Of a DNA stretch of 64,000 nucleotides, positions 38,538 to 46,676 are shown in pieces. The notes beneath the pieces are model-generated. The model did no database searches. It was not told the DNA's origin and saw only the letters and a program-made list of their open reading frames with translations. The stretch comes from an uncultured Sutterella sp. (lineage in GTDB: Bacteria; Pseudomonadota; Gammaproteobacteria; Burkholderiales; Burkholderiaceae_F): NCBI GenBank assembly GCA_900545335.1, contig UQYP01000008.1, positions 1-64,000 on the forward strand, in the 5' to 3' direction. A program made the translations under genes and the position numbers. The first letter of the stretch is position 1. Each line of letters opens with the position of its first letter.

Positions 38538-38553
38538 GTCCACAGAGGAATTT

Positions 38554-38832
38554 ATGATGCTAATTGATACGATGAAAATTAAAGAGGAACTGGCGAAATG
38601 TTTCCCTGAACCCAAGCCGAAGAACTCTCCAGAGATCACGACAGTACTTGCATCCATAGCTGAAATACTCGCTCAGGATGAAGATTTCCATAATTTTTCA
38701 ATACCGACAAAGCGAATGGTTTTGCTTTTGTCAGGCATCCCTTTTATTGAGCTTTTTCAAATCAAAACAGATCATGTGGACGAGTTTATCCACAGGTACG
38801 TTGAAACAATCATTGCTGCATGGGGATCTTAG
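38554..38832 (+). CDS. Early-region phage protein, unassigned
   Basis: 92 residues (the second ATG is 3 bp on). MKIKEELAKCFPEPKPKNSPE, then helices (TTVLASIAEILAQDEDFHNFSI). Follows MazG-like by 16 bp. Function unknown. Confidence 0.6.
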   Translation: MMLIDTMKIKEELAKCFPEPKPKNSPEITTVLASIAEILAQDEDFHNFSIPTKRMVLLLSGIPFIELFQIKTDHVDEFIHRYVETIIAAWGS

Positions 38833-38841
38833 GAGGGCCGA

Positions 38842-39057
38842 GTGAATAAACAAGATAAAACACCTCCAGAAGCCGTTGAATTATTTAACCGAATGCGTGA
38901 GCAAGGACGGATCGTTATTAAGGATCCGGACGCCGATTGGAGATTCTTCCAAGAGCTCATTCGTTGGAGAGATTCTATGGGATTTAAAAACTGCAGCGGG
39001 CGTGCTGAAATGTTGGGCTTTGTAATGGCCGGATTGATGAATTCGCATGGGTGGTAA
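38842..39057 (+). CDS. Early-region phage protein, unassigned
   Basis: 71 residues from a GTG with an SD (AGGAGG) 7 bases upstream. PPEAVELFNRMREQGRIVIKDPD, FFQELIRWRDSMGF. Function unknown. Confidence 0.6.
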   Translation: MNKQDKTPPEAVELFNRMREQGRIVIKDPDADWRFFQELIRWRDSMGFKNCSGRAEMLGFVMAGLMNSHGW

Positions 39058-39059
39058 CT

Positions 39060-39275
39060 ATGAGATTTTTGGTATATATGTGCGTTTGTTTTGATTATTT
39101 CTTGTCTTACCCGGCGGTTTATTTTCTAAAAACACTCCAAAGGTTCACAGATCAGAATGACAGAATTGGCATTAGAAGGACATTCGTAATAGCTGGGACA
39201 ACCCTTTGGTTCGGTATTTTCATTCTCATCTTCATAATTTTGGACATATTGCATGACTTGGCAGCTATTTTTTAA
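39060..39275 (+). CDS. Two-pass membrane protein
   Basis: 71 residues from the ATG at 39060. Hydrophobic at residues 2-24 and 44-70 (TFVIAGTTLWFGIFILIFII...). Overlaps the next gene by 23 bp. Confidence 0.55.
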   Translation: MRFLVYMCVCFDYFLSYPAVYFLKTLQRFTDQNDRIGIRRTFVIAGTTLWFGIFILIFIILDILHDLAAIF

Positions 39276-39492
39276 CAAGGATCCGGCAATCGGAAAGATC
39301 ATTGAGCTTTTCGACAACAAAACGAAATCGCACATGTTTGCGAGACGAATTGGCAGCAAAGGGCACTTGATTCAACTATCTACCGCATACACAAATGGTG
39401 GGATTGGTGTTTATCCGCAGGAAATGTTTTACGAATCTTTCTTGCGAGATTATGGCCAAACAACCTATTGGCGTGTTTTCGTGAAGCCGTGA
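39253..39492 (+). CDS. Early-region phage protein, unassigned
   Basis: 79 residues. MTWQLFFNKDPAIGKIIELFDN..., a small mixed fold ending WRVFVKP. Starts within the preceding membrane-protein gene and is followed by the paralogue of the 31218 gene after 7 bp. Confidence 0.55.
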   Translation: MTWQLFFNKDPAIGKIIELFDNKTKSHMFARRIGSKGHLIQLSTAYTNGGIGVYPQEMFYESFLRDYGQTTYWRVFVKP

Positions 39493-39499
39493 GGTTGAT

Positions 39500-39712
39500 A
39501 TGAAGAAAAATTGGAAAGATCAGGCTTGGGATGTTGTGTTAGAAGTTGCCAAAAGAAGCGATCTAAGCCCAGATGCTCTCGCAGATTGTTTGGTAGAAGC
39601 TCGTCAGACTATTTGCGGAGAGGAAGACGAAATAACGAAAAAGGAGAGCAGGGATCTCAAATTATGGGAATGGCTTAAACGGAAGATAGTAAGAGAAGAT
39701 CCGCGCATGTAA
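39500..39712 (+). CDS. Small prophage protein, paralogue of 31218-31391
   Basis: 70 residues. KNWKDQAWDVVLEVAKRSDL, PDALADCLVEARQTICGEEDE aligns with the shorter leftward protein at 31218-31391. It has about 20 extra C-terminal residues (LKLWEWLKRKIVREDPRM). Last recognisable prophage gene. Confidence 0.65.
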   Translation: MKKNWKDQAWDVVLEVAKRSDLSPDALADCLVEARQTICGEEDEITKKESRDLKLWEWLKRKIVREDPRM

Positions 39713-39854
39713 GTGTCTGACTAAGAGAAGGGTGAATAGAGAAAGCCTAGTAAAAGTTTTTAGTACCCAACTAATTACCCAATTTTAAAATTTGCTTTTT
39801 GAAGGCTATAAAATAAAGGAAGTCTGGGTGCAATCGTGACCAGTTTCGAAGAAG

Positions 39855-39880
39855 AAAGGAGTTTTGATAACTCCTTTTTT
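39855..39880 (+). terminator. Terminator at the prophage right end
   Basis: AAAGGAGTT-TTGAT-AACTCCTTT followed by TTT. Between the last prophage gene and the convergent tctA. The junction sequence 39713-39854 holds no gene; an attachment site may lie here but cannot be shown without the left end. Confidence 0.85.
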
Positions 39881-39969
39881 CGTATCCGGCAACGGCAATT
39901 TCTCTTTTCTTCCCGACTTTTTTCGTTTTGTGTTTCTCCGGCTAAAAGAGAGTGAGCTCTGCGTTTAAT

Positions 39970-41481
39970 TTAATCCTCAGCAAAGGCTTCTTCTCTAGTC
40001 TGACGCCACTTGGGCAATAATGTGGCAGCAAGAAGCGTAACTGCAGTTAAAAGAAGCACAGCAGAGATGGGGCTCGTGAAAAAGACACTGGCATCTCCTC
40101 TTGATAAGAGCATTGCCCGGCGCAGGTTTTCTTCCATCATGGGCCCCAGCACGAAACCTAAAATCAAGGGAGCCGGTTCACAGCGCAGCTGATAAAAAAT
40201 GTAGCCCAGCAGAGCAAAGGCAGCCATTAAGACAATGTCATAGGTGTTGTAGTTGATTGAATACACGCCTATTGCGCAAATCGCCATGATGGCTGGGTAA
40301 AGGAAGCGATAGGGGATTCTTAAAATCTGTACCCAAAGACCAGCAAGCGGTAAATTTAAAATCACCAAAAAGAGGTTGCCGATCCACATTGAGACAATGA
40401 GTCCCCAAAAGAGATCAGGATTGGTGTGGATTACCTGCGGGCCCGGCGTGATATTCTGAATAATGAGCGCCCCCATTAAAAGCGCCATGACAGCGTTTGA
40501 CGGAATCCCCAAGGTGAGCATTGGGATAAAGCTTGTTTGAGCGCCTGCGTTATTAGCGGCTTCGGGCGCCGCAACTGCTCGGATGTTGCCTTCTCCCACG
40601 GGGATTTCTTCTGCCTTTTTAATGCGCTTTTCAATGGTGTAGGCCGCAAAGGAAGAAAGCATGGCACCGCCTCCGGGCAAAAGTCCCATGAGGCTTCCCA
40701 GAAGCGTTCCCCGAGTCATTGCGGGAAGGCTCTCGGTGATGTCCTTTTTCTCGGGCCAGGGAGAGGTGACTTTTAGGGTTGAAGGGGAGCCTGCGGCTAC
40801 CATTGCCTGAAGGTTTTTGAGAATTTCTGCGACACCGTAAAAGCCCATTGAAATCACGGCAAAGTCAATGCCGTCCTGAAGCGTGAGCGTATCAAGCGTA
40901 AAGCGCAATTCTCCGGTATTGATATCGGTGCCGACAAGCCCCAACAAAAGCCCTGTGATCACCATAGCAATGGCTTTAAGAATATCGCCGTTTGAAAGGG
41001 CAACGGCACCCACTAGGCCCAAAACCATGAGGCTGAAATATTCCGTTGCACCGAAGTAAAGAGCAACTTCAGACAAAAGGGGGCTGGCCAGAGCAATTAA
41101 AAGCGTCGCGACTGTGCCGGCTAAAAAACTTGCAATGGCAGCTACCCCTAAGGCGCTGCCGGCTCTGCCGCGTCGGGCTAATTTATGGCCGTCAATGCAG
41201 GTGACAAGCGAGGCAGCCTCTCCGGGGATATTCATCAAAATGGCGGTAGTGGAGCCCCCGTATTGGCTGCCGTAGTAGATGCCTGCAAGCATAATGACGG
41301 CTGCTGTCGGATCGAGCGCATAGGTTAGTGGCAAAAGAAGCGCAAGAGTTGCCACCGGACCCAGCCCCGGCAGAACGCCCACAAGGGTGCCGATTAAAAC
41401 GCCTATGAAACAGTAGCCGAGGTTTGCTACCGTGAGCGCATTTTGAAAGCCGATCAGAAGGTTTGTAAAAAGCTCGGTCAT
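39970..41481 (-). CDS. tctA: Tripartite tricarboxylate transporter, large membrane subunit TctA
   Basis: 503 residues from the ATG at 41481 (MTELFTNLLIG); the upstream frame opening lies inside tctB. GVLIGTLVGVLPGLGPVATLALLLPLTY, MLAGIYYGSQYGGSTTAILMNIPGE and GSLMGLLPGGGAMLSSFAAY are hallmark TctA motifs (location residues 30-90 and 255-275). About 11-12 membrane helices. The start overlaps the tctB stop (ATGA). Confidence 0.95.
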   Translation of the reverse strand: MTELFTNLLIGFQNALTVANLGYCFIGVLIGTLVGVLPGLGPVATLALLLPLTYALDPTAAVIMLAGIYYGSQYGGSTTAILMNIPGEAASLVTCIDGHKLARRGRAGSALGVAAIASFLAGTVATLLIALASPLLSEVALYFGATEYFSLMVLGLVGAVALSNGDILKAIAMVITGLLLGLVGTDINTGELRFTLDTLTLQDGIDFAVISMGFYGVAEILKNLQAMVAAGSPSTLKVTSPWPEKKDITESLPAMTRGTLLGSLMGLLPGGGAMLSSFAAYTIEKRIKKAEEIPVGEGNIRAVAAPEAANNAGAQTSFIPMLTLGIPSNAVMALLMGALIIQNITPGPQVIHTNPDLFWGLIVSMWIGNLFLVILNLPLAGLWVQILRIPYRFLYPAIMAICAIGVYSINYNTYDIVLMAAFALLGYIFYQLRCEPAPLILGFVLGPMMEENLRRAMLLSRGDASVFFTSPISAVLLLTAVTLLAATLLPKWRQTREEAFAED

Positions 41482-41948
41482 GGCGCCCACCCTTGAGGCC
41501 AAAGGCCTATCTCTATACCGATACCCCAGACAAAAATAACGAGCACCAATAAATCAACGGCAAGCGTCACCCAAAGCGCTTCTCTGACAGAACGCCCGGC
41601 ACTTGCAAAGGAAGAGCAAAAAACCAAAAGAGAAAGTGAGGCAATCAGCCCCGCAGGCTCTAAAAGAAAAGCAAAAGCTAAAAGAGAGCTCCCGAGGATT
41701 GCGACTTTTTTAAAGTCAAAGCGATAGATAACTTCATGCGGCTTTTTGGGGCTAAACGTTCCTTTGACGGAAATGACAAGACCCAGAAAGATCAGCAAAT
41801 AGCCCAAAAGTCTCGGAAAATAGCCGGCAGCCATGCGGGAAGCCTCTCCCATGGGTAAGTCGCCGCTTTGCAGAACGAAACCCAAACCGATTAAGGCAAA
41901 AAAGAGACCGCCCACGGTATCGCGGGCTAAACGAGCATGAATCATCAA
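41478..41948 (-). CDS. tctB: Tripartite tricarboxylate transporter, small membrane subunit TctB
   Basis: 156 residues with four hydrophobic helices (near 10-28, 45-63, 80-118 and 125-150). Position between TctC and TctA and the family-like GEASRMAAGYFPRLLGYLLIFLGLVI define it. Only 3 bp separate it from tctC. Confidence 0.9.
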   Translation of the reverse strand: MMIHARLARDTVGGLFFALIGLGFVLQSGDLPMGEASRMAAGYFPRLLGYLLIFLGLVISVKGTFSPKKPHEVIYRFDFKKVAILGSSLLAFAFLLEPAGLIASLSLLVFCSSFASAGRSVREALWVTLAVDLLVLVIFVWGIGIEIGLWPQGWAP

Positions 41949-41951
41949 AAG

Positions 41952-42926
41952 TTAAATTTTAAGCGATTGAACAAACGATCGGTATTTTACCTGCTCGGTT
42001 TCAATCCATTGAGAAAATGCCTGAGGTGACAAAAGTTTCACTTTGCCGCAAGCTGCTTCAAACTGTTTTTGCTTTTTGGCTTCAGACAGAATTTGAGAGA
42101 TTTCTTCAAAAAGCGCCTCACGAACAGACATTGCCGTGTCTTTAGGTGCCATCAACCCAAACCAGGTGGAAATATCAGCCTCAATACCGATAGAGCTTAA
42201 GGTTGGAGCGTTGATTTCAGCAAGGGGCTGCGCTGCCGTTTGAGCCAAAACGTTGAGTCGCCCGTCGGCAATTGGGCCTCGGGCGTTGCCGAAATTATCA
42301 AACATAAAGTCGGTTTCGCCTGCGTAAAGCGACAATTGTGCAGCCATAGCGCCCGCATAGGGAACATGAACGGAATGTAAGCCTTTGGTATCTAAAAGTG
42401 CATTGAGAATGTGGCCGGCCGAGCCCGTGCCGCCGGAGGCACAGTTAAGTTCTCCCGGGTGCTTGGCAATGTATTGCATTAAGTCTGAGGCGTTTTTAAT
42501 CCCAAGCCGATCCATGGATTTTTGCGTCATCACAAGCACATTGGGTGCATCACTCAATAGTGCAACCGGTGAAAAGTCATCGGGCTTATAAGGTAAATCA
42601 TCAAAAAGCAAAGGATTGACGACCAAGGTGGCTAACGCGCCGATCACCAAAGTCTGATCGTCAGCTGCTGCATTTTTGACTTCAAGCATCCCTCTGGCAC
42701 CGGCGGCTCCTGCCCGGTTATCAACAATCACACGGCCATGGTGTGTTTTAAGTCCTTCAGCGACCATCCTTGCCGCAGCATCCAGAGGTCCTCCGGCAGG
42801 GTACGGCACGACGATTCTCATCCTTTGCGGTTTGGCAAAAGAGGGCAGACTCAAAAGAGCCAAAGCAAGAGTAAATGCACGTCGCGACAGCATCTGAGGT
42901 AAGGTAAAAGCTTCCGTGAGTCTCAT
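41952..42926 (-). CDS. tctC: Tripartite tricarboxylate transporter, periplasmic binding protein TctC (Bug family)
   Basis: 324 residues from the ATG at 42926 (MRLTEAFTL...); an upstream opening at 42989 would give an unusual N-terminus. LSRRAFTLALALLSLPSFA is a signal peptide with a twin arginine. MRIVVPYPAGGPLDAAARMVAEGL, VIVDNRAGAAGARGM, FMFDNFGNARGPIADGRL are Bug signatures. It captures a carboxylate ligand not predictable from sequence. Confidence 0.93.
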   Translation of the reverse strand: MRLTEAFTLPQMLSRRAFTLALALLSLPSFAKPQRMRIVVPYPAGGPLDAAARMVAEGLKTHHGRVIVDNRAGAAGARGMLEVKNAAADDQTLVIGALATLVVNPLLFDDLPYKPDDFSPVALLSDAPNVLVMTQKSMDRLGIKNASDLMQYIAKHPGELNCASGGTGSAGHILNALLDTKGLHSVHVPYAGAMAAQLSLYAGETDFMFDNFGNARGPIADGRLNVLAQTAAQPLAEINAPTLSSIGIEADISTWFGLMAPKDTAMSVREALFEEISQILSEAKKQKQFEAACGKVKLLSPQAFSQWIETEQVKYRSFVQSLKI

Positions 42927-43005
42927 TTTAGAGATCTTCTTTGAAAAAGTTTGACTACTGACGCTAACTGAAGTAATTTTCAAAATCATCAGTCGAGTTT
43001 TTGTG

Positions 43006-43740
43006 ATGAACTCATTTGAGAATTTCTTTTCTACTTCGGCAGGGATGCTTTTGAGACGCTGGGAAGCGGCTCAGATGGATGCACTGCTTGCCGACTGCAT
43101 TGGAGAGAGCGCATTGCAGCTTGGGGCTCCTTATGGGTCACTATTGCGAAATGCCTCGCACGAAAGCCGTATATTGGGTGCGCAGTTGAGGGTTACAGTC
43201 GCTCAGGACTGCGCAACTTTAAAGCTCAATTTTGAAGCTTTGCCATTTAGAGAAGATGTTTTCGATTTGGTGGTGTGCGTTCACGCTCTTGAATTCAGTC
43301 AGAATCCCACACAGTTTTTCAGTGAAGTCTTCCGAGTATTGGCTCCTGAGGGGCGTCTTGTTGTCTTAAGTCTTAATCCCTGGGGCCCCTGGTGGATGCG
43401 AAAAAAAGAAAACCTTTTTGAGTTTGCCCCGAAGACGCATTTCAAACCGCTGGGTGTTTCTGAGGTAAAAGGGTATTGCCAAAAGTACGGCGTCATTGAT
43501 CGAGGGCGCTTTGGGGTGTACTGTCCTTCTTTAAGTGATAATCCCCAAAAGCTAGCCCGATGGGGGTGGTGCGAAAAAGCAGGGGACCGCTGGTGGCCCG
43601 CTTTGGCTAATGCCTATATGTTAAGCATCGTTAAAAGAGAAGAAAAACCGGGCCTCATCGGCAAACTGATTCCGAAGACTGGTTTACTCAAAAAAGACTG
43701 GGCGGGGCAGACAGTAGCCACTCGAAACAGTAATAGTTAG
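43006..43740 (+). CDS. SAM-dependent methyltransferase next to rnhA
   Basis: 244 residues from the ATG at 43006. A class I methyltransferase fold: LPFREDVFDLVVCVHALEF and EVFRVLAPEGRLVVLSLNPWG (motifs post-I to III). The first SAM motif is weakly conserved. In betaproteobacteria this gene commonly precedes rnhA; the substrate is unknown. It diverges from tctC with a 79-bp gap. Confidence 0.8.
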   Translation: MNSFENFFSTSAGMLLRRWEAAQMDALLADCIGESALQLGAPYGSLLRNASHESRILGAQLRVTVAQDCATLKLNFEALPFREDVFDLVVCVHALEFSQNPTQFFSEVFRVLAPEGRLVVLSLNPWGPWWMRKKENLFEFAPKTHFKPLGVSEVKGYCQKYGVIDRGRFGVYCPSLSDNPQKLARWGWCEKAGDRWWPALANAYMLSIVKREEKPGLIGKLIPKTGLLKKDWAGQTVATRNSNS

Positions 43741-44183
43741 AAATTAAGAACTAGTAATGAGTGCAGCTAAAAGAAAAAAAAGATTGAAGTCTTTTACGTG
43801 TGAGACTGGTGTTGAACTATCACCGCTCTCGTCAACATAACAAAAATACATTATGACTCCTAAAAATAGCCAAGCCTCCAAAAAGGAGGCCTGGAATTTG
43901 CTGTTCACAAAGTGCCCAGCGGTGTAAATAGTTACAGTGTGACTATATCAAAATTTTAGGGTGTGTCACACTGGGAAATATTTGTTACGCCACACCGATT
44001 CAGTCAAATTGGAAAATATCTATAGTACTGTTAAGAAAATTTTTATAGTAGCCGCTGGAAAATATTGATACTTTCTCGCGGAAAAAATTGATAATAGTTT
44101 AGAAAGATCAGATTAATTCGATAGAGAAATCTTCTGACAAAGAACAGCGGCTGGTTCTTTAGTCGTAGAAAAGAGTCAAAGCA
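43741..44183. other. Gene-free stretch upstream of rnhA
   Basis: No gene is supported. It holds the hairpin GCCTCC-AAAAA-GGAGGC (43874-43890), which probably ends the methyltransferase transcript, and a 23-bp direct repeat array (44011-44102). Confidence 0.6.
44011..44102 (+). repeat. Four 23-bp direct repeats upstream of rnhA
   Basis: Units begin at 44011, 44034, 44057 and 44080, each starting (G/A)GAAAA(T/A)(A/T)(T)... with TATT(G)ATA-like centres. The unit length equals that of the array at 49975, but the consensus differs. Confidence 0.6.
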
Positions 44184-44211
44184 TTGTTAAAATAAAGCGC
44201 TTTAGTACAGT
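44184..44211 (+). promoter_or_regulatory. Candidate promoter of rnhA
   Basis: -35 TTGTTA (44184-44189), 16-bp gap, -10 TACAGT (44206-44211) within TTTAGTACAGTATT. The same element precedes the RND operon. It would give a very short leader to the ATG at 44222. Confidence 0.4.
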
Positions 44212-44221
44212 ATTGTTTCTT

Positions 44222-44668
44222 ATGGCAAACGTAGAACGTAAATTACACATTTGGACTGACGGTGCCTGTAAGGGCAACCCGGGTCCGGGCGGCTGGGGTG
44301 CATACCTCGTCTGGGGCGAAAGAAGTCTTGAGCTTTGCGGAGGCGAAGCACAGACTACTAACAATCAAATGGAGCTCACGGCGGTGATTGAGGCGCTCTC
44401 TGCCATTAAGCGCCCGGTGCCCATGGTGCTGCATCTAGACAGTCAGTACGTCAAAAACGGTATTTTGGAGTGGATGCCGAACTGGAAGAGTCGCGGCTGG
44501 AAAACGGCTGCCGGAAAGCCCGTTAAAAATGTTGAGTTGTGGCAGACACTGGATCAGTTGGTGAGCACGCACGATATTGAATGGCGTTGGGTGAAGGGTC
44601 ATGCCGGAGAGCCCGGTAATGAAAAAGCCGATGAACTCGCTAACCGCGGTGTGCCCAAAACGAAATAA
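44222..44668 (+). CDS. rnhA: Ribonuclease HI
   Basis: 148 residues from the ATG at 44222. Catalytic Asp in [16 protein letters not shown], Glu in [10 protein letters not shown], Asp in LDSQYVKNG and Asp in NEKADELA are all present, with the His loop GHAGEPG. It removes RNA from RNA:DNA hybrids. Followed by dnaQ after 18 bp. Confidence 0.97.
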   Translation: MANVERKLHIWTDGACKGNPGPGGWGAYLVWGERSLELCGGEAQTTNNQMELTAVIEALSAIKRPVPMVLHLDSQYVKNGILEWMPNWKSRGWKTAAGKPVKNVELWQTLDQLVSTHDIEWRWVKGHAGEPGNEKADELANRGVPKTK

Positions 44669-44686
44669 ATAAGGAAAGACGAAAAG

Positions 44687-45409
44687 ATGGCTAAAACCTA
44701 TAACCGACAAGTGGCATTGGATACTGAAACGACCGGTATGGATATCGAAGCCGGTAACCGCCTGATTTCCATCGGCTGCGTGGAAATTGTCGGGCGATCC
44801 ATTACGAAGAGAACTTTTTATAAGCTCATTGACCCGGAAAGAGAAGTGGAAGAGGGCGCAGCAAAGGTTCACGGTTACACGTGGGATAAGTTAAAGGGTA
44901 AGCCATACTTTGTGGATATCGTCGATGACTTCCTGGCTTTTATCAAAGGCAGTCAGCTCATTATTCACAATGCCGCATTTGACGTTGCGTACCTCAATAT
45001 GGAATTGGCCCGTATCGGCAAGGGTCCCGTGACCGATTACTGCGAGGGCGTGCTTGATACATTGCCTTTGGCAAAATCGCTTCGTCCGGGTCAGCGCGTA
45101 AGCCTTGATGCGCTTTGCTCGGCCTACGGCATCAATAACACAGACCGCACGCTTCACGGCGCTTTGATTGACGCAAAGCTTCTCGCTCAAGTCTATCTGG
45201 CGATGACCCGAGGTCAGGAAACGCTCGACATCAGTGCCGTGGATATGAAGAGTCTGCCTGCGATGCCCGATGTGAGTAAGCTTCGTGTGGTTAAAGCGAG
45301 CGCTGAAGAAGAAGCTCTTCACATGAAAACACTTGAGGCAATCGATAAAGAAAGCAAAGGTAATTTGGTTTGGAAAATATCTGACAGTAGTGAGAGCAAA
45401 GATGCCTAA
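44687..45409 (+). CDS. dnaQ: DNA polymerase III epsilon subunit
   Basis: 240 residues, the 3'-5' proofreading exonuclease. ALDTETTGMD (Exo I), HNAAFDVAYLN (Exo II) and HGALIDAKLLAQVY (Exo III epsilon) carry the DEDDh residues. Co-transcribed with rnhA. Confidence 0.96.
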   Translation: MAKTYNRQVALDTETTGMDIEAGNRLISIGCVEIVGRSITKRTFYKLIDPEREVEEGAAKVHGYTWDKLKGKPYFVDIVDDFLAFIKGSQLIIHNAAFDVAYLNMELARIGKGPVTDYCEGVLDTLPLAKSLRPGQRVSLDALCSAYGINNTDRTLHGALIDAKLLAQVYLAMTRGQETLDISAVDMKSLPAMPDVSKLRVVKASAEEEALHMKTLEAIDKESKGNLVWKISDSSESKDA

Positions 45410-45450
45410 AATGACTTAATGAGTCAAAACGGCGTTAAAACAGTTTGGTT

Positions 45451-45479
45451 TTGTTACAAAAACGGTCCTTTAGTACTGT
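45451..45479 (+). promoter_or_regulatory. Candidate promoter of the efflux operon
   Basis: -35 TTGTTA (45451-45456), 17-bp gap, -10 TACTGT (45474-45479), inside TTTAGTACTGTATT, nearly the same as the element before rnhA. Confidence 0.4.
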
Positions 45480-45551
45480 ATTTTTCCTAATGCGGGAGTG
45501 GCTGGGCTTAAGGTAACATTAAGCATCAATTACCGATACTAGTTCTCAAGA

Positions 45552-46664
45552 ATGCATTTAAAGATTGTTTTTGTCTTTGCCGCCGTCGCTGCGGCACTTG
45601 TCGGATGCGGTGATAAAAAAACAGTGACAGAGCGCCCTCCGATCGTCGTGGAAACACTGACCGCCACTCCCACAACAGCTTTTCGCTGGGTGGATACTTT
45701 CGGACAAACCGAAGGTGCAGAGGAGGTGGAAGTTCGTGCTCAGGTCTCCGGTGTCCTTAGAAAGTTAAATTTCAAAGAAGGTGAACGGGTCAAAGCCGGT
45801 CAAACACTTTTTGAAATTGAAAAAGAACCCTATGAGGCACAGTTGCGCCAGGCTCGAGCTCAGACGCAGCAGGCTAAAACGGAACTCACAAAAGCGCAGC
45901 GCGATGCCAAACGTGCCTCAGAACTCATTAAAGTGAATGCCGTCAGCCGCCAGGAATACGACGATGCGCAAAGCGCCTTGGCCGTAGCCAAAAGCGCGTT
46001 GGCTTTGGCACAGGCTCAGGAACAAAACGCAGAAATTGATCTCTCGCACGCTATGGTTCCCGCTCCCGTTGACGGGATTGCCGGTAAAAGCGAAGTTAAT
46101 GTCGGCTCACTCATTACTTCAGGAACTACCCTTTTAACGACTATCACGCAGCCCGATACTTTGCGTGTCTCCTTTGCAATCGGCGACAAAGCGCTTGCGG
46201 GGGCAAAACTTACTAAAGACAATCTCGTTCGGGTTTTCTATCCGGATTCCAAAGAATTTTTACCCGCCAAACTTGACTTTATCAGCCGGCAGGTCGATGC
46301 CGACCGAGGCACGCTTCGCTTGCGCGCCATTTTGCCTCCGACCGACCGGTTCCTGCCGGGGCAGTACGTGCAGGTGCGCCTCATGATGGGGGAATATAAA
46401 GAGGCCTATCTTGTGCCTCAGGGGATTGTGCGCCAGAAGTCTGACGGCACCTATGCGGTCTATGTGATGCAGGAGGGTACAGCCAGAGAACGCAGTGTCA
46501 CGCTGGGTAACTGGGAAGGCAAGGACTGGATTGTGACCGGGGGTCTTAATCCCGGAGACAAAGTGATTACGAACCAGATTTTAAGACTCAGAGAAGGCAT
46601 TCGTGTGACAGAAAAAACAAACGAAGCGCCCTCTCAGAAAGAGCCTCAGGCCAATGCATCCTAG
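45552..46664 (+). CDS. RND efflux periplasmic adaptor (AcrA/MexA type)
   Basis: 370 residues. Lipoprotein signal FAAVAAALVGCGDKK. The barrel-sandwich halves are EVRAQVSGVLRKLNFKEGERVKAGQTLFEIEKEPY and MVPAPVDGIAGKSEVNVGSLI (by location, residues 60-95 and 170-200), with a helical hairpin between. It links the inner-membrane pump to an outer-membrane channel. No channel gene follows, so a TolC-type protein elsewhere would be used. Confidence 0.95.
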   Translation: MHLKIVFVFAAVAAALVGCGDKKTVTERPPIVVETLTATPTTAFRWVDTFGQTEGAEEVEVRAQVSGVLRKLNFKEGERVKAGQTLFEIEKEPYEAQLRQARAQTQQAKTELTKAQRDAKRASELIKVNAVSRQEYDDAQSALAVAKSALALAQAQEQNAEIDLSHAMVPAPVDGIAGKSEVNVGSLITSGTTLLTTITQPDTLRVSFAIGDKALAGAKLTKDNLVRVFYPDSKEFLPAKLDFISRQVDADRGTLRLRAILPPTDRFLPGQYVQVRLMMGEYKEAYLVPQGIVRQKSDGTYAVYVMQEGTARERSVTLGNWEGKDWIVTGGLNPGDKVITNQILRLREGIRVTEKTNEAPSQKEPQANAS

Positions 46665-46676
46665 TCGGAGGATTTG

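Noticed and set aside
39713..39854. tRNA or tmRNA 3' end serving as attachment site
   Set aside because: I could not form a cloverleaf or recognise a tRNA end; the left prophage end is not available for comparison.
43299..43496. Frame antisense to the methyltransferase gene
   Set aside because: Shadow; no SD.
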